A stretch of 64,000 bases of DNA from Pseudaestuariivita atlantica (lineage in GTDB: Bacteria; Pseudomonadota; Alphaproteobacteria; Rhodobacterales; Rhodobacteraceae). How positions within the stretch are numbered: the first letter of the stretch is position 1; each line of letters starts with the position of its first letter. Positions 26,612 to 34,452 of this stretch are shown here, in pieces. The notes under the pieces are model-generated. The model was not told the DNA's origin. It did not search any database and worked only from the letters and a program-made list of their open reading frames with translations. The DNA lies in contig NZ_AQQZ01000002.1 of NCBI RefSeq assembly GCF_001205715.1, positions 429,501 through 493,500 of the forward strand, written 5' to 3'. Both the position numbers and the translations under genes were made by a program.

Positions 26612-27702
26612 ACGCCCCGAACCCGGTCAGATCGCTTGCGGCGCGGTATTACACCGATCCCGCCGTGTTCGCCGCCGAGCAGGCGGGACTTCTGGCGCGG
26701 ACATGGCAGTTTGCCTGCCATGCGTCGGAACTGGAGGGGCCGGGCGATTACCATGCGTTCGAGATGGCGGGCGAGTCGCTCTTTTGCGTGAAGGGCCGGG
26801 ATGGCGTGATCCGCACGTTCTACAACGTCTGCCAGCATCGCGCGCACCAGTTGGTGCAGGGATCGGGCACGACGCGGGTGATCGTCTGCCCCTATCACGC
26901 CTGGACCTACGAGTTGACGGGCGGGCTGCGCGCGGGACCGAACATCGCGCAGGTCGAAGGGTTCGACAAATCCTCCATCTGCCTGACGGAAGTGCGGACC
27001 GAGGTGTTCCTTGGCTTCGTCTTCGTCAACCTCGACCCGGATGCGAAACCGATGGAAGACTGGTTCCCCGGTGCGCGGGCCGAGCTGGAGAAATGGGTGC
27101 CGCACCATGAGCGGCTGAAGCCGCTGGAATGGGTGGAGATCCCGGAGAACTGCAACTGGAAGGTATCGGTCGAGAATTATTCAGAGTGCTATCACTGCTC
27201 GCTCAACCACCCGACCTTCGCGACCGGCGTGGTGAAGCCCGAAACCTATGACATCCAGCCGCAGGGTTATTGCCTGCGCCACACGACCGAGTGCCAGAAC
27301 CTCGACCAGATGACATACGACATCCATTCGGGGTTCGAGCATCAGGCGGAGTATTCGTCGTGGTTCCTGTGGCCGATGTTCTCGTTCCAGGTCTATCCCG
27401 GCAACGTGCTGAACACCTATCACTGGCGTGCCGTGGATGCCGGGCGGGTGGTGGTCTGGCGCGGGTGGTATTCCGTCGACGGGGTGGAGGACGAAACCGT
27501 CCGGCAACTGGCGGTGCAGGATCGCGAGACGACGGTGGAGGAGGATATCCACCTCGTCGAGTCGGTGCAGCGCGGGTTGAAATCGCGCGGATATGTGCCG
27601 GGGCCGCTGGTGGTCGACCCGCGCTGCGGCGTGAACTCGGAACATTCGATCCTGCATTTGCAGCGCTGGATGCGCGAGGCGGTGGACTTGCAGGACTGCT
27701 GA
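26608..27702 (+). CDS. Rieske oxygenase of the quaternary-amine demethylase/hydroxylase type
   Basis: This is a 364-residue oxygenase alpha subunit. The Rieske [2Fe-2S] ligands are C75-x-H77 and C94-xx-H97 (VCQHRAHQ, VCPYHAWTY). The mononuclear iron site is NYSECYHCSLNH with H196 and H201. The residue bridging the two centres is glutamate (E193), as in carnitine oxygenase CntA, instead of the aspartate of ring-hydroxylating enzymes. Relatives are CntA, glycine-betaine GbcA and stachydrine demethylase Stc2. It probably oxidises a methyl group of a betaine, releasing formaldehyde. No ferredoxin reductase partner is encoded nearby. Confidence 0.87.
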   Translation: MNAPNPVRSLAARYYTDPAVFAAEQAGLLARTWQFACHASELEGPGDYHAFEMAGESLFCVKGRDGVIRTFYNVCQHRAHQLVQGSGTTRVIVCPYHAWTYELTGGLRAGPNIAQVEGFDKSSICLTEVRTEVFLGFVFVNLDPDAKPMEDWFPGARAELEKWVPHHERLKPLEWVEIPENCNWKVSVENYSECYHCSLNHPTFATGVVKPETYDIQPQGYCLRHTTECQNLDQMTYDIHSGFEHQAEYSSWFLWPMFSFQVYPGNVLNTYHWRAVDAGRVVVWRGWYSVDGVEDETVRQLAVQDRETTVEEDIHLVESVQRGLKSRGYVPGPLVVDPRCGVNSEHSILHLQRWMREAVDLQDC

Positions 27703-27728
27703 AATGGCCGACGCGGGGAGGGGGTGCC

Positions 27729-28154
27729 ATGGGGAGTGACGAGACGGAATGGAGCGGCGGTTGCGCCTGTGGCACCGTGCGGTGGACGCATCCCGGCCCC
27801 AAGACGCGCAACCTGTTGTGCCATTGCGACGAATGTCGCCGGGGCGTGGCGGCGGGATATACCGCCGTGCTTGGCCTGCCGGTGAAGGGTCTGGTGCTGA
27901 AGGGGACGTGGCAGGATTACCGGTACACGCCTGAATCGAGCCGCGGGTTCTGTCCCGCCTGCGGGACGCGGCTGTGGTTCAGATCGGACCTCTGGCCCGA
28001 CGAGGTGTTCATGAACATCGGCACGCTGGACGACCCGGCGCGATACGTCCCCGACCGGCACGTGGTGACGGGCGAGCGGGTGTGCTGGGCACCGGTGCCC
28101 GCCGGGTCCGAGATGCATGAAGGGTTCTCGGTCGCACCGGGAGAGACGCCATGA
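27729..28154 (+). CDS. GFA family protein (glutathione-dependent formaldehyde-activating type), copy 1
   Basis: This is a 141-residue zinc protein of the Gfa/CENP-V fold with its cysteine sets in order: CACGTVRW, CHCDECRR and CPACGTRLWFR. Family members bind glutathione and have been linked to S-hydroxymethylglutathione formation, although that activity is debated. Placement directly after a demethylating Rieske oxygenase, 26 bases apart, makes formaldehyde handling a reasonable inference. ATG 27729 lies just after GGGGAGGGGGTGCC. The stop overlaps the next GFA gene by 4 bases. Confidence 0.87.
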   Translation: MGSDETEWSGGCACGTVRWTHPGPKTRNLLCHCDECRRGVAAGYTAVLGLPVKGLVLKGTWQDYRYTPESSRGFCPACGTRLWFRSDLWPDEVFMNIGTLDDPARYVPDRHVVTGERVCWAPVPAGSEMHEGFSVAPGETP

Positions 28155-28567
28155 CCGCCCTGTCGGGACGCTGCCTGTGCGGGGCGGTGACATGGGAGAC
28201 CGACAGTCCCGTCCTCTGGGCCGGGCACTGTCATTGCGACAGTTGCCGCCGGGCGACCTCGGCCCCGTTCACGTCGTTTTTCGGGGTGCGGCGGGCCTCG
28301 GTCACGTGGACCGGTGCGCGGACCACTTTCGAGACGTCCGGGGGCCGGGTGGAGCGGTCGTTCTGCACGGTGTGCGGCACGCAGATGACCTATCAGAACG
28401 TGATCTGGCCGGAAGAGACGCACCTTTACGCGGCCTCCCTCGACGACCCGGCGCAGTTCGAGCCGCAGGCGCATTTCCACTATGCCGAGCGTCTGCCGTG
28501 GGTGGAGATCGACGACGGCCTGCCCAAATACGCGGGCAGCGCCGATGCGGGAGATCCGATGCCATGA
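28151..28567 (+). CDS. GFA family protein, copy 2
   Basis: This second Gfa-type zinc protein has 138 residues. Its cysteine motifs are CLCGAVTW, CHCDSCRRA and CTVCGTQMTY. It is clearly a diverged paralogue, not a recent duplicate: the N- and C-terminal thirds differ strongly from copy 1. It overlaps both flanking genes by 4 bases, which implies coupled translation with copy 1 and the decarboxylase-like gene. A two-subunit complex with copy 1 is possible. Confidence 0.87.
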   Translation: MTALSGRCLCGAVTWETDSPVLWAGHCHCDSCRRATSAPFTSFFGVRRASVTWTGARTTFETSGGRVERSFCTVCGTQMTYQNVIWPEETHLYAASLDDPAQFEPQAHFHYAERLPWVEIDDGLPKYAGSADAGDPMP

Positions 28568-29379
28568 TGCCTTCGGACTGGACGCCCGAGCAAAAGCTCT
28601 TCCCGCACCAGGTGGGGTTCACCTGTCCGCCCTTCGACTGGGACGCGGCGCCGACCGACTTCCAGCGGATCGCGCCCGAGACGGTGGGTGTGCATGGCTG
28701 GATGCTGCATGTGCCCGACTACGTGCACGGGCTGGACCAGAGGAAGGCGAATTTCGCCATGCTGGACGATTTCGTGCATTGCATGGCGCGGAACGGGGCA
28801 GACGTGGCGGCGCAGGTGGGGTCGAACTGGGTGCATGCCAGCGGGTTGGGCGTGCAGGGCATCGCGGACCATTGCGCGCGGCTCTCCGACACCCATGGCG
28901 TCGCGTTCCACATGGCGGGATACGCGATGGTCGAGGCGCTGCGTGATCAGGGGATCGGATCGGTGGCTTTGAACGCGGCTTATCACTGGCCTGAGTGGTG
29001 GCAGGGCACGGTCGGGTTCCTGCAGGAAGCCGGGATCGAGGTGCTGTGGGCCGGGAATTTCGTCGATCAGGGATGGTTCCCCGATCAGGCGGCGGTGAAC
29101 GCGAAACGCTGGATCTTTGACGGGGAACTGGCCGCGCGCAGTTTTGCCTATGTCGCCGAGAAGGCGCCCGAGGCCGAGGCGATCCTGATCAACGGAATGT
29201 GCAATTTTCGCACCGGGCCGAACGGGCAACCGCAGCGGCCCTTGCACCTGATCCCGCAGCTGGAAGCCGCCATCGGCAAGCCGGTGATCGGCCACGACAC
29301 GGCGCTTTACTGGCGCATCTTCCGCTCGCTTGGCCTGCGCCCCGAAGGCGCGCATGGCCGGTTGCTGGAAGCGTTGTGA
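28564..29379 (+). CDS. Asp/Glu racemase-superfamily protein, arylmalonate decarboxylase/maleate isomerase-like
   Basis: This 271-residue protein has the two-domain alpha/beta layout of the aspartate/glutamate racemase superfamily. The region where racemases carry their first cysteine reads QVGSNWVHASG, with no cysteine. The second is kept as C213 in LINGMCNFR. A C-terminal PVIGHDTALYWRIFRSLGL helix is typical of maleate isomerase and arylmalonate decarboxylase. Arylmalonate decarboxylase also lacks the first cysteine, so a decarboxylase or isomerase acting on a small dicarboxylate is more likely than a racemase. It is coupled to the GFA genes. Confidence 0.65.
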   Translation: MMPSDWTPEQKLFPHQVGFTCPPFDWDAAPTDFQRIAPETVGVHGWMLHVPDYVHGLDQRKANFAMLDDFVHCMARNGADVAAQVGSNWVHASGLGVQGIADHCARLSDTHGVAFHMAGYAMVEALRDQGIGSVALNAAYHWPEWWQGTVGFLQEAGIEVLWAGNFVDQGWFPDQAAVNAKRWIFDGELAARSFAYVAEKAPEAEAILINGMCNFRTGPNGQPQRPLHLIPQLEAAIGKPVIGHDTALYWRIFRSLGLRPEGAHGRLLEAL

Positions 29380-29385
29380 TGCCCG

Positions 29386-29434
29386 GTTCGGCGCAGCCGA
29401 ACAGCGCCCGCACCGCCCCCCACGGGGCGGGCGC
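29386..29434 (+). terminator. double hairpin after decarboxylase-like gene
   Basis: GTTCGGC-GCA-GCCGAAC (29386-29402) is a perfect 7-bp stem 6 bases after the stop codon. A second stem, GCGCCCG (29404-29410) with CGGGCGC (29428-29434), follows at once. There is no T-run. It sits in a 156-bp gap before the sulfotransferase-like gene, in which I see no gene. Confidence 0.45.
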
Positions 29435-29535
29435 AGGGTTGCCGTGGACAGGCAGCGGTCACGTCGGCGCGCTTTCAGTCTTTGGCGCAGCGGAAGGGCG
29501 CCCCGTGCGGTACGGGCGCTGTCCGGCCCTGAACG

Positions 29536-30285
29536 GTGACCCTGATGCATAAGATCGTCGCGCTTTGGGCCGTGCCGCGCTCTACCTCCACCGCGTTCGA
29601 ATGGATGATGCGGCAGCGCGGGGATCTTGACTGCCTGCACGAACCGTTCGGAGAGGCGTGGTACCAGGGAGAGGACCCTTTGTGGCCGCGGTACCGCGAG
29701 GGCGAGAAGACGACGCCGGGGCTGACGCTGGCCTCGGTCTGGGACGAAATCCGGGCGCGGGCGGCGCGCGGGCCGGTCTTCCTCAAGGACTTCCCACACT
29801 ACATCAACCACATGTGGACGCCCGAATTCCTCGGGCATTTCACCCATGCCTTCCTGATCCGCGATCCGGCGCTGACGGTCACGTCGATGTACGACAAGTG
29901 GCCCGATTTCGACGAGCTGGAGGTCGGGTTCCCTGAACAGCGCGCGCTGTTCGACCTGCTGACCGCGCTGAACGGCGCGCCGCCGCCGGTAATCGATTCC
30001 GGCGATCTGCTGGAGAACCCACACGCGATAACCGAAGCGTTCTGCGATGCGGTGGGCATTCCCTTCCTCGAACACGCCCTGACTTGGGAGCCGGGCGCGG
30101 ATACCGGGCAGTACAGCTGGTGGGATGGCGGGTCCTTTCACCAGAACCTGAAGGCCTCGACCGGGCTGACGCCGCAAAAGCGGCGGTATGTCGAACTGGA
30201 CGACGCGCCCGAACGTGTGCGGCAGGTGGTGCGCCGGATGCGCCCGCATTACGATCACCTGCATGCGCATCGACTGAAGGTCTGA
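29536..30285 (+). CDS. sulfotransferase-like family protein
   Basis: This 249-residue P-loop protein begins with IVALWAVPRSTSTAFEWMM, which resembles the 5'-phosphosulfate loop of PAPS-dependent sulfotransferases. A mid-region FLIRDPALTVTSMYDKW corresponds to the 3'-phosphate-binding RDP motif. Bacterial members are poorly characterised. Sulfation of a metabolite is inferred only. It is 3 bases upstream of the alcohol dehydrogenase gene and so belongs to the same transcript. ATG 29536 was kept, and the second methionine at 29545 is an alternative start. Confidence 0.75.
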   Translation: MTLMHKIVALWAVPRSTSTAFEWMMRQRGDLDCLHEPFGEAWYQGEDPLWPRYREGEKTTPGLTLASVWDEIRARAARGPVFLKDFPHYINHMWTPEFLGHFTHAFLIRDPALTVTSMYDKWPDFDELEVGFPEQRALFDLLTALNGAPPPVIDSGDLLENPHAITEAFCDAVGIPFLEHALTWEPGADTGQYSWWDGGSFHQNLKASTGLTPQKRRYVELDDAPERVRQVVRRMRPHYDHLHAHRLKV

Positions 30286-30288
30286 GAC

Positions 30289-31335
30289 ATGAAAGCCGCC
30301 CTGATGACCCGCTGGCGCGACCCGCTCGTCCTGACAGACGTGCCGGACCCGGATTGCCCGGCGGACGGCGTGATCGTGCGTCTTGAGGCGTGCGGTGTCT
30401 GCCGGTCCGATCACCATGCATGGGACGGGGCCGACCCGGACGTCACGCTGCCGCACGTGATGGGGCATGAACTGTCGGGCATCGTCGCGGCGGTGGGGCC
30501 GGACTGCGCGCGGCACGCGGTGGGAGATCGCGTGACCGCGCCGTTCATCCTTGGATGCGGCACCTGCGCCGACTGCACGGCGGGCCAGCCGACCGTGTGC
30601 GACAGCCAGGCGGTGATCGGATTTACCCAATGGGGTGCCTTTGCCGAGGCGGTGGCCGTGCCGCGCGCCGATTTCAACCTTGTCCCCTTGCCAGAGGCCG
30701 TGCCCTTCGACATCGCCGCCGGGATGGGGTGCCGGGTCACGACGGCATGGCGCGCGCTGACGGATCGCGGGGCGCTGGCAAAGGGCGAATGGCTGGCGGT
30801 GCATGGCTGCGGCGGTGTGGGCTTGTCGGCGGTGATGATCGCAAAGGCGCTGGGCGCGAAGGTGGTCGCGGTCGACATATCCGACGCGGCGCTGGGCATG
30901 GCGGGCGATCTGGGCGCGGACCTGTGCGTGAGCGCGGCAGAAGGCGACGTGGCGGCGCGGGTGCGCGCGCTGACGGGAGGCGGCGCGCATGTGTCGGTCG
31001 ACGCGCTGGGGATCACGGCGACCTTCGATGCCTCGCTCCGCTCCTTGCGGAAGCTCGGGCGGCACGTGCAGATAGGGATGCCGGTGGGCGCGCATGAAAC
31101 CGTGCCGCTGCCGCTGCTGGAACTGGTTTATGCGCGACAGTTGACGCTGCACGGCACGCGCGGGATGGGGGCGGCGGGGTTCGACCGGTTGCTGGACCTC
31201 TATGCGCAGGGCGCGTTGCCTCTCGACCGCCTGATCACGGCGCGTATCCCCTTGTCGCAGGCGGGCCGCGCGCTGGCCGCGATGGACGCGGCGCAACCGC
31301 CCGGCATCACCCTCATCACCGACTTCACGAGCTGA
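30289..31335 (+). CDS. zinc-dependent alcohol dehydrogenase (MDR)
   Basis: This 348-residue zinc MDR dehydrogenase has catalytic-zinc elements ACGVCRSDHHAW and GHELSGIV. The structural-zinc cysteines are in CGTCADCTAGQPTVC, and the NAD-binding motif is VHGCGGVGLSAVMIAKALGA. It would interconvert an alcohol and an aldehyde. The adjacent aldehyde dehydrogenase, 3 bases on, would complete oxidation to the acid. The substrate is unknown. In this island a hydroxy-acid or alcohol derived from a betaine or from acrylate/3-hydroxypropionate would fit. Confidence 0.9.
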   Translation: MKAALMTRWRDPLVLTDVPDPDCPADGVIVRLEACGVCRSDHHAWDGADPDVTLPHVMGHELSGIVAAVGPDCARHAVGDRVTAPFILGCGTCADCTAGQPTVCDSQAVIGFTQWGAFAEAVAVPRADFNLVPLPEAVPFDIAAGMGCRVTTAWRALTDRGALAKGEWLAVHGCGGVGLSAVMIAKALGAKVVAVDISDAALGMAGDLGADLCVSAAEGDVAARVRALTGGGAHVSVDALGITATFDASLRSLRKLGRHVQIGMPVGAHETVPLPLLELVYARQLTLHGTRGMGAAGFDRLLDLYAQGALPLDRLITARIPLSQAGRALAAMDAAQPPGITLITDFTS

Positions 31336-31338
31336 CAC

Positions 31339-32778
31339 ATGGACCATTGGCAGAACTATATCGACGGCACATTCGTCGAGGGCGGCGCGGGCCGGATCTA
31401 CGTGGAGGATCCCGGCTCGGGTGAGGTCTTTGCCACCCACGCGCTTTCCGATGCGGGTGACGTCGACCGCGCGGTGGCGGCGGCGCAGCGGGTGCACCGC
31501 GCGGGCCTACTAAGCGATCTGCGCCCCGTGGAACGCGGGCGCATGGTGCAGGCGATGGGGCGGTACCTCGCCCAAAACCGCGACGAGATCGCCCGCGTGC
31601 TGACGCGCGAACAGGGCAAGCCCCTGTGGGAGGCCGAGATCGAGGTCGACGGCGCGGCGCGGTATTTCGAGTATTACGGCAACCAGGCGGAGACGGTCGA
31701 AGGCCGCTCGATCCCCTTGGGCGCGGGGTATTTCGACTGGACGGAATACGAACCGATGGGCGTGTCGGCGCAGATCATCCCGTGGAATTACCCGGTGGAG
31801 ATGACGGCGCGGTCGCTGTCGGCGGCGCTGGCGACGGGCAATGCCTGCGTGATCAAATCGCCGGAACTGACGCCGCTGACCAACGGCTATTTCGCCCGTG
31901 CTGCCGAAGCCGTCGGGCTGCCCGCGGGTGCGGTCAACGTGCTGTGCGGGCTGGGGCGCGAGGCTGGCGCGGCGCTGGCCGGGCACGGCGGCGTGAACCA
32001 GATCGTGTTCACCGGGTCGGTCGCGACGGGGATCAACATCGCGACGGCGGCGGCGCGGAACGTGGTGCCTTGCGTGCTGGAACTGGGCGGCAAGTCGGCG
32101 GCCATCGTGCATGAAGACGCCGATCTCGACGCGTTCGAGAGTGACCTGCGCTGGGGCATCTTCTTCAATGCCGGGCAGGTCTGTTCGGCGATGAGCCGGG
32201 TGATCGTGCATGAGAGCCGGGCGGAGGAGATGGTGGAGCGCGCGGCGTCTGTCGCGCAGTCGCTGTCGGTCGGGCCGGGGATCGAACGGACGGAGTTCGG
32301 CGCGAACATGGGGGCGATGGTCAGCGTGCCGCAACGCGACCGGGCGGCGGGCATGGTGGCGCGAGCGGTCGAGGCGGGCGCGCGGCTGGCGACGGGTGGC
32401 CGGGCGATGAACATCCCCGGCGCCTTCCTTGAACCCACCGTTCTGGCGGATGTGACGCCCGACATGGAGATCGCGCAGGACGAAGTGTTCGGCCCGGTCC
32501 TGTCGATCCTGACCTTCCGGGACGAGGACGAGGCCATCGGGATCGCGAACGGCACCGAGTACGGGCTCGTCTCGGGCGTGTTCACCCGCGACATCGACCG
32601 CGCGATGCGCGCGGCGGGGCGGCTGAGGGCGGGGCAGGTGTTTGTCAACGAATGGTACGCCGGCGGGGTCGAGACGCCGTTTGGTGGTTATGGCAAGTCG
32701 GGCTATGGCCGCGAGAAGGGGCGCGAGGCGCTCTGGAACTACGTGCAGACCAAAAACATCGCCATCGCGCGGAGGTAA
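31339..32778 (+). CDS. aldehyde dehydrogenase, betaine-aldehyde-dehydrogenase-like
   Basis: This 479-residue NAD(P)-dependent aldehyde dehydrogenase has IIPWNYPVEM, FTGSVATGINIA, the glutamate in LELGGKSA, and the catalytic cysteine in FFNAGQVCSAMS. PFGGYGKSGYGREKG lies near the C-terminus. The overall pattern is that of the betaine-aldehyde/gamma-aminobutyraldehyde type. It is the last gene of the rightward arm and converges on the hpa operon across a small hairpin. Semialdehydes from DMSP (malonate semialdehyde) or from betaine breakdown are plausible substrates. Confidence 0.9.
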   Translation: MDHWQNYIDGTFVEGGAGRIYVEDPGSGEVFATHALSDAGDVDRAVAAAQRVHRAGLLSDLRPVERGRMVQAMGRYLAQNRDEIARVLTREQGKPLWEAEIEVDGAARYFEYYGNQAETVEGRSIPLGAGYFDWTEYEPMGVSAQIIPWNYPVEMTARSLSAALATGNACVIKSPELTPLTNGYFARAAEAVGLPAGAVNVLCGLGREAGAALAGHGGVNQIVFTGSVATGINIATAAARNVVPCVLELGGKSAAIVHEDADLDAFESDLRWGIFFNAGQVCSAMSRVIVHESRAEEMVERAASVAQSLSVGPGIERTEFGANMGAMVSVPQRDRAAGMVARAVEAGARLATGGRAMNIPGAFLEPTVLADVTPDMEIAQDEVFGPVLSILTFRDEDEAIGIANGTEYGLVSGVFTRDIDRAMRAAGRLRAGQVFVNEWYAGGVETPFGGYGKSGYGREKGREALWNYVQTKNIAIARR

Positions 32779-32791
32779 ACCGCGCCCTCAT

Positions 32792-32807
32792 CCGCCCTGG
32801 TGGGCGG
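32792..32807. terminator. hairpin between convergent ALDH and hpaH genes
   Basis: CCGCCC-TGGT-GGGCGG is a perfect 6-bp stem with a 4-base loop, in the 40-bp space between two convergent stop codons. It can fold on either strand and probably helps end both transcripts. The T-run is weak. Confidence 0.55.
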
Positions 32808-32818
32808 CCTCGGTTCGG

Positions 32819-33619
32819 TCAGGCGAAGGAGATGGAGACCTCTCCGAAATCGCCGAAATCGGCGTGGATCGCGCTGCCGGGGGGGCATTCGATGGGGCGG
32901 ATGAAGGAGCCGGAGAGGATCACGTGACCCGGTTCGATGCGCTGGCCGTATTGCGCCATGCGCCGGGCGAGCCAGACCACGCTTTCGACCGGATCGTTCA
33001 GCACGCCCGCGCCGAGACCCGTTTCCTCCACCCCGCCATCGCGGGTCACGATGGCGCCGACGCGACGCAGGTCGACCACGCGCGGGTCGTGCCGGGCCTC
33101 TCCCAGCACGACACCGGCATTGGCGGCGTTGTCCGATATCGTGTCGAAGATCCGGCGCGGGGAGCCGGTGGCGGGATCCTTGCGCAGGATACGCGTGTCG
33201 AGCAGTTCGAGGCTGGGGCAGACATGGGCCGTGGCATCCAGCACGTCGTCGCGGGTGATGTCCGCGCCGCCCAGGGGCGCGTCCATGACGAAGGCGATTT
33301 CTGCCTCCACCCGTGGTTCGATGAACCGGCGCTCGGGCACGGTGCTGCCTGTGTCGAAGGCCATGTCGTCGAACAGAACGCCGGAATCGGGGATGTCGAT
33401 GCCAAGCGCGTCCTGCATGGCGCGGCTGGTCAGGCCGATCTTCCAGCCGATCACGCGGCGGCCTTCGGCCAGTTTCAGCGCCATGAGCCGGGTCTGGACG
33501 GCGTAGGCGTCGTCCATCGTGATGTCGGGATAGGCGAGGCTGAGAAGGCCGATCTGCTGGCCCGTCGTCTCGGCCTCGAACAGCGCGGTGGCGGCGGCGT
33601 TGATCTGGTCGGGGGTCAT
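32819..33619 (-). CDS. hpaH: 2-oxo-hept-4-ene-1,7-dioate hydratase
   Basis: This 266-residue hydratase is of the HpaH/MhpD type, acting late in homoprotocatechuate meta-cleavage. Recognisable features are DDAYAVQTRLMALKLAEGRRVIGWKIGLTS, the metal-site acidic pair in PRVEAEIAFVM, and the C-terminal GHVILSGSFIRPIECPPGSAIHADFG. It adds water to 2-oxohept-4-ene-1,7-dioate to give the aldol substrate of HpaI. No hpaI is in the window. ATG 33619 overlaps the upstream hydrolase-family gene by 4 bases. It is the last gene of the leftward run. Confidence 0.93.
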   Translation of the reverse strand: MTPDQINAAATALFEAETTGQQIGLLSLAYPDITMDDAYAVQTRLMALKLAEGRRVIGWKIGLTSRAMQDALGIDIPDSGVLFDDMAFDTGSTVPERRFIEPRVEAEIAFVMDAPLGGADITRDDVLDATAHVCPSLELLDTRILRKDPATGSPRRIFDTISDNAANAGVVLGEARHDPRVVDLRRVGAIVTRDGGVEETGLGAGVLNDPVESVVWLARRMAQYGQRIEPGHVILSGSFIRPIECPPGSAIHADFGDFGEVSISFA

Positions 33620-34452
33620 TCGTCCTCCACAGTGTTGCGCAGGGTGCCGAGGCCCTCGGCGGTGACCTTGATCACGTCGCCGGGTTCGAGGTATCGCGGC
33701 GGGTCGAACCGCGCGCCCGCGCCGGTGGGGGTGCCGGTGACGATGATGTCGCCGGGATGGAGCGTCGTGAAGGTCGAGATGTACGCGATCTGGCGCGGGA
33801 TCGGGAACAGCATGCGGCTGGTGCTGTCGTCCTGCCTGAGTTCGCCATTCACGTGGGTGGTGAGGCGGATGTCGGCGAGTTGATCTGCAGACGTGATAGG
33901 CGTCAGGTACGGCCCCATCGCGCCCGAGCGGTCCCAGTTCTTGCCTTGGGTGACGTTGAATTTCGCGTGCCGCACCCAGTCGCGGATCGTGCCCTCGTTG
34001 CAAAGGGTTGCGGCGGCAACGTGGGACCATGCGTCGGCTTCGGCGATGCGGCGACCTCCGGTACCGATGACGATGGCGATCTCGCCCTCGTAGTCGAGTT
34101 TCTCGCTTTCCGGGGGCCGGATGAGGGGCTGGTCATGGGCCGTGAAGGATTGCGGGAAGCGGGGGAATAGGGACATGTTTGGCGGCGCCTCGACCCCGTC
34201 CTTGTATTCCGCATTGCGGTCGGGGAAGTTCACGCCGACGCAGATGATCTTGCCCGGATCGGGCAGGGGGAGCGTGAGCGCGATCTCGTCGGGCTTTAGC
34301 GTTGCTTTGGTGTCCGACGGCAGCGAGGCGATCAAGCCCGCCTCGACCGCGCTTTTCACCGTTGGCGCAAGGTGGTCCATCGGCGCGATGCCGTCCGGTT
34401 GCAGAAGGCCCCAGCGGGCGGTGCCGTTGTGGGTGAAGGAAATGATCTTCAT
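33616..34452 (-). CDS. fumarylacetoacetate hydrolase family protein, probable HpaG-type isomerase/decarboxylase
   Basis: This single FAH-fold protein of 278 residues has KIICVGVNFPDRNAEYK, the divalent-metal acidic residues in LDYEGEIAIVIG, and TGTPTGAG plus PGDVIKVTAEGLGTLRN near the end. In homoprotocatechuate pathways, HpaG decarboxylates 5-oxopent-3-ene-1,2,5-tricarboxylate and isomerises the product, often as a two-domain fusion or a split pair. Here only one FAH gene is present, so it either does both steps or a second copy lies elsewhere. Both ends overlap neighbours by 4 bases. Confidence 0.8.
   Translation of the reverse strand: MKIISFTHNGTARWGLLQPDGIAPMDHLAPTVKSAVEAGLIASLPSDTKATLKPDEIALTLPLPDPGKIICVGVNFPDRNAEYKDGVEAPPNMSLFPRFPQSFTAHDQPLIRPPESEKLDYEGEIAIVIGTGGRRIAEADAWSHVAAATLCNEGTIRDWVRHAKFNVTQGKNWDRSGAMGPYLTPITSADQLADIRLTTHVNGELRQDDSTSRMLFPIPRQIAYISTFTTLHPGDIIVTGTPTGAGARFDPPRYLEPGDVIKVTAEGLGTLRNTVEDE

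Noticed and set aside
28480-31497. A 1005-codon minus-strand open frame
   Set aside because: It is antisense to four well-supported genes and has the same compositional bias; there is no start region with a ribosome site.
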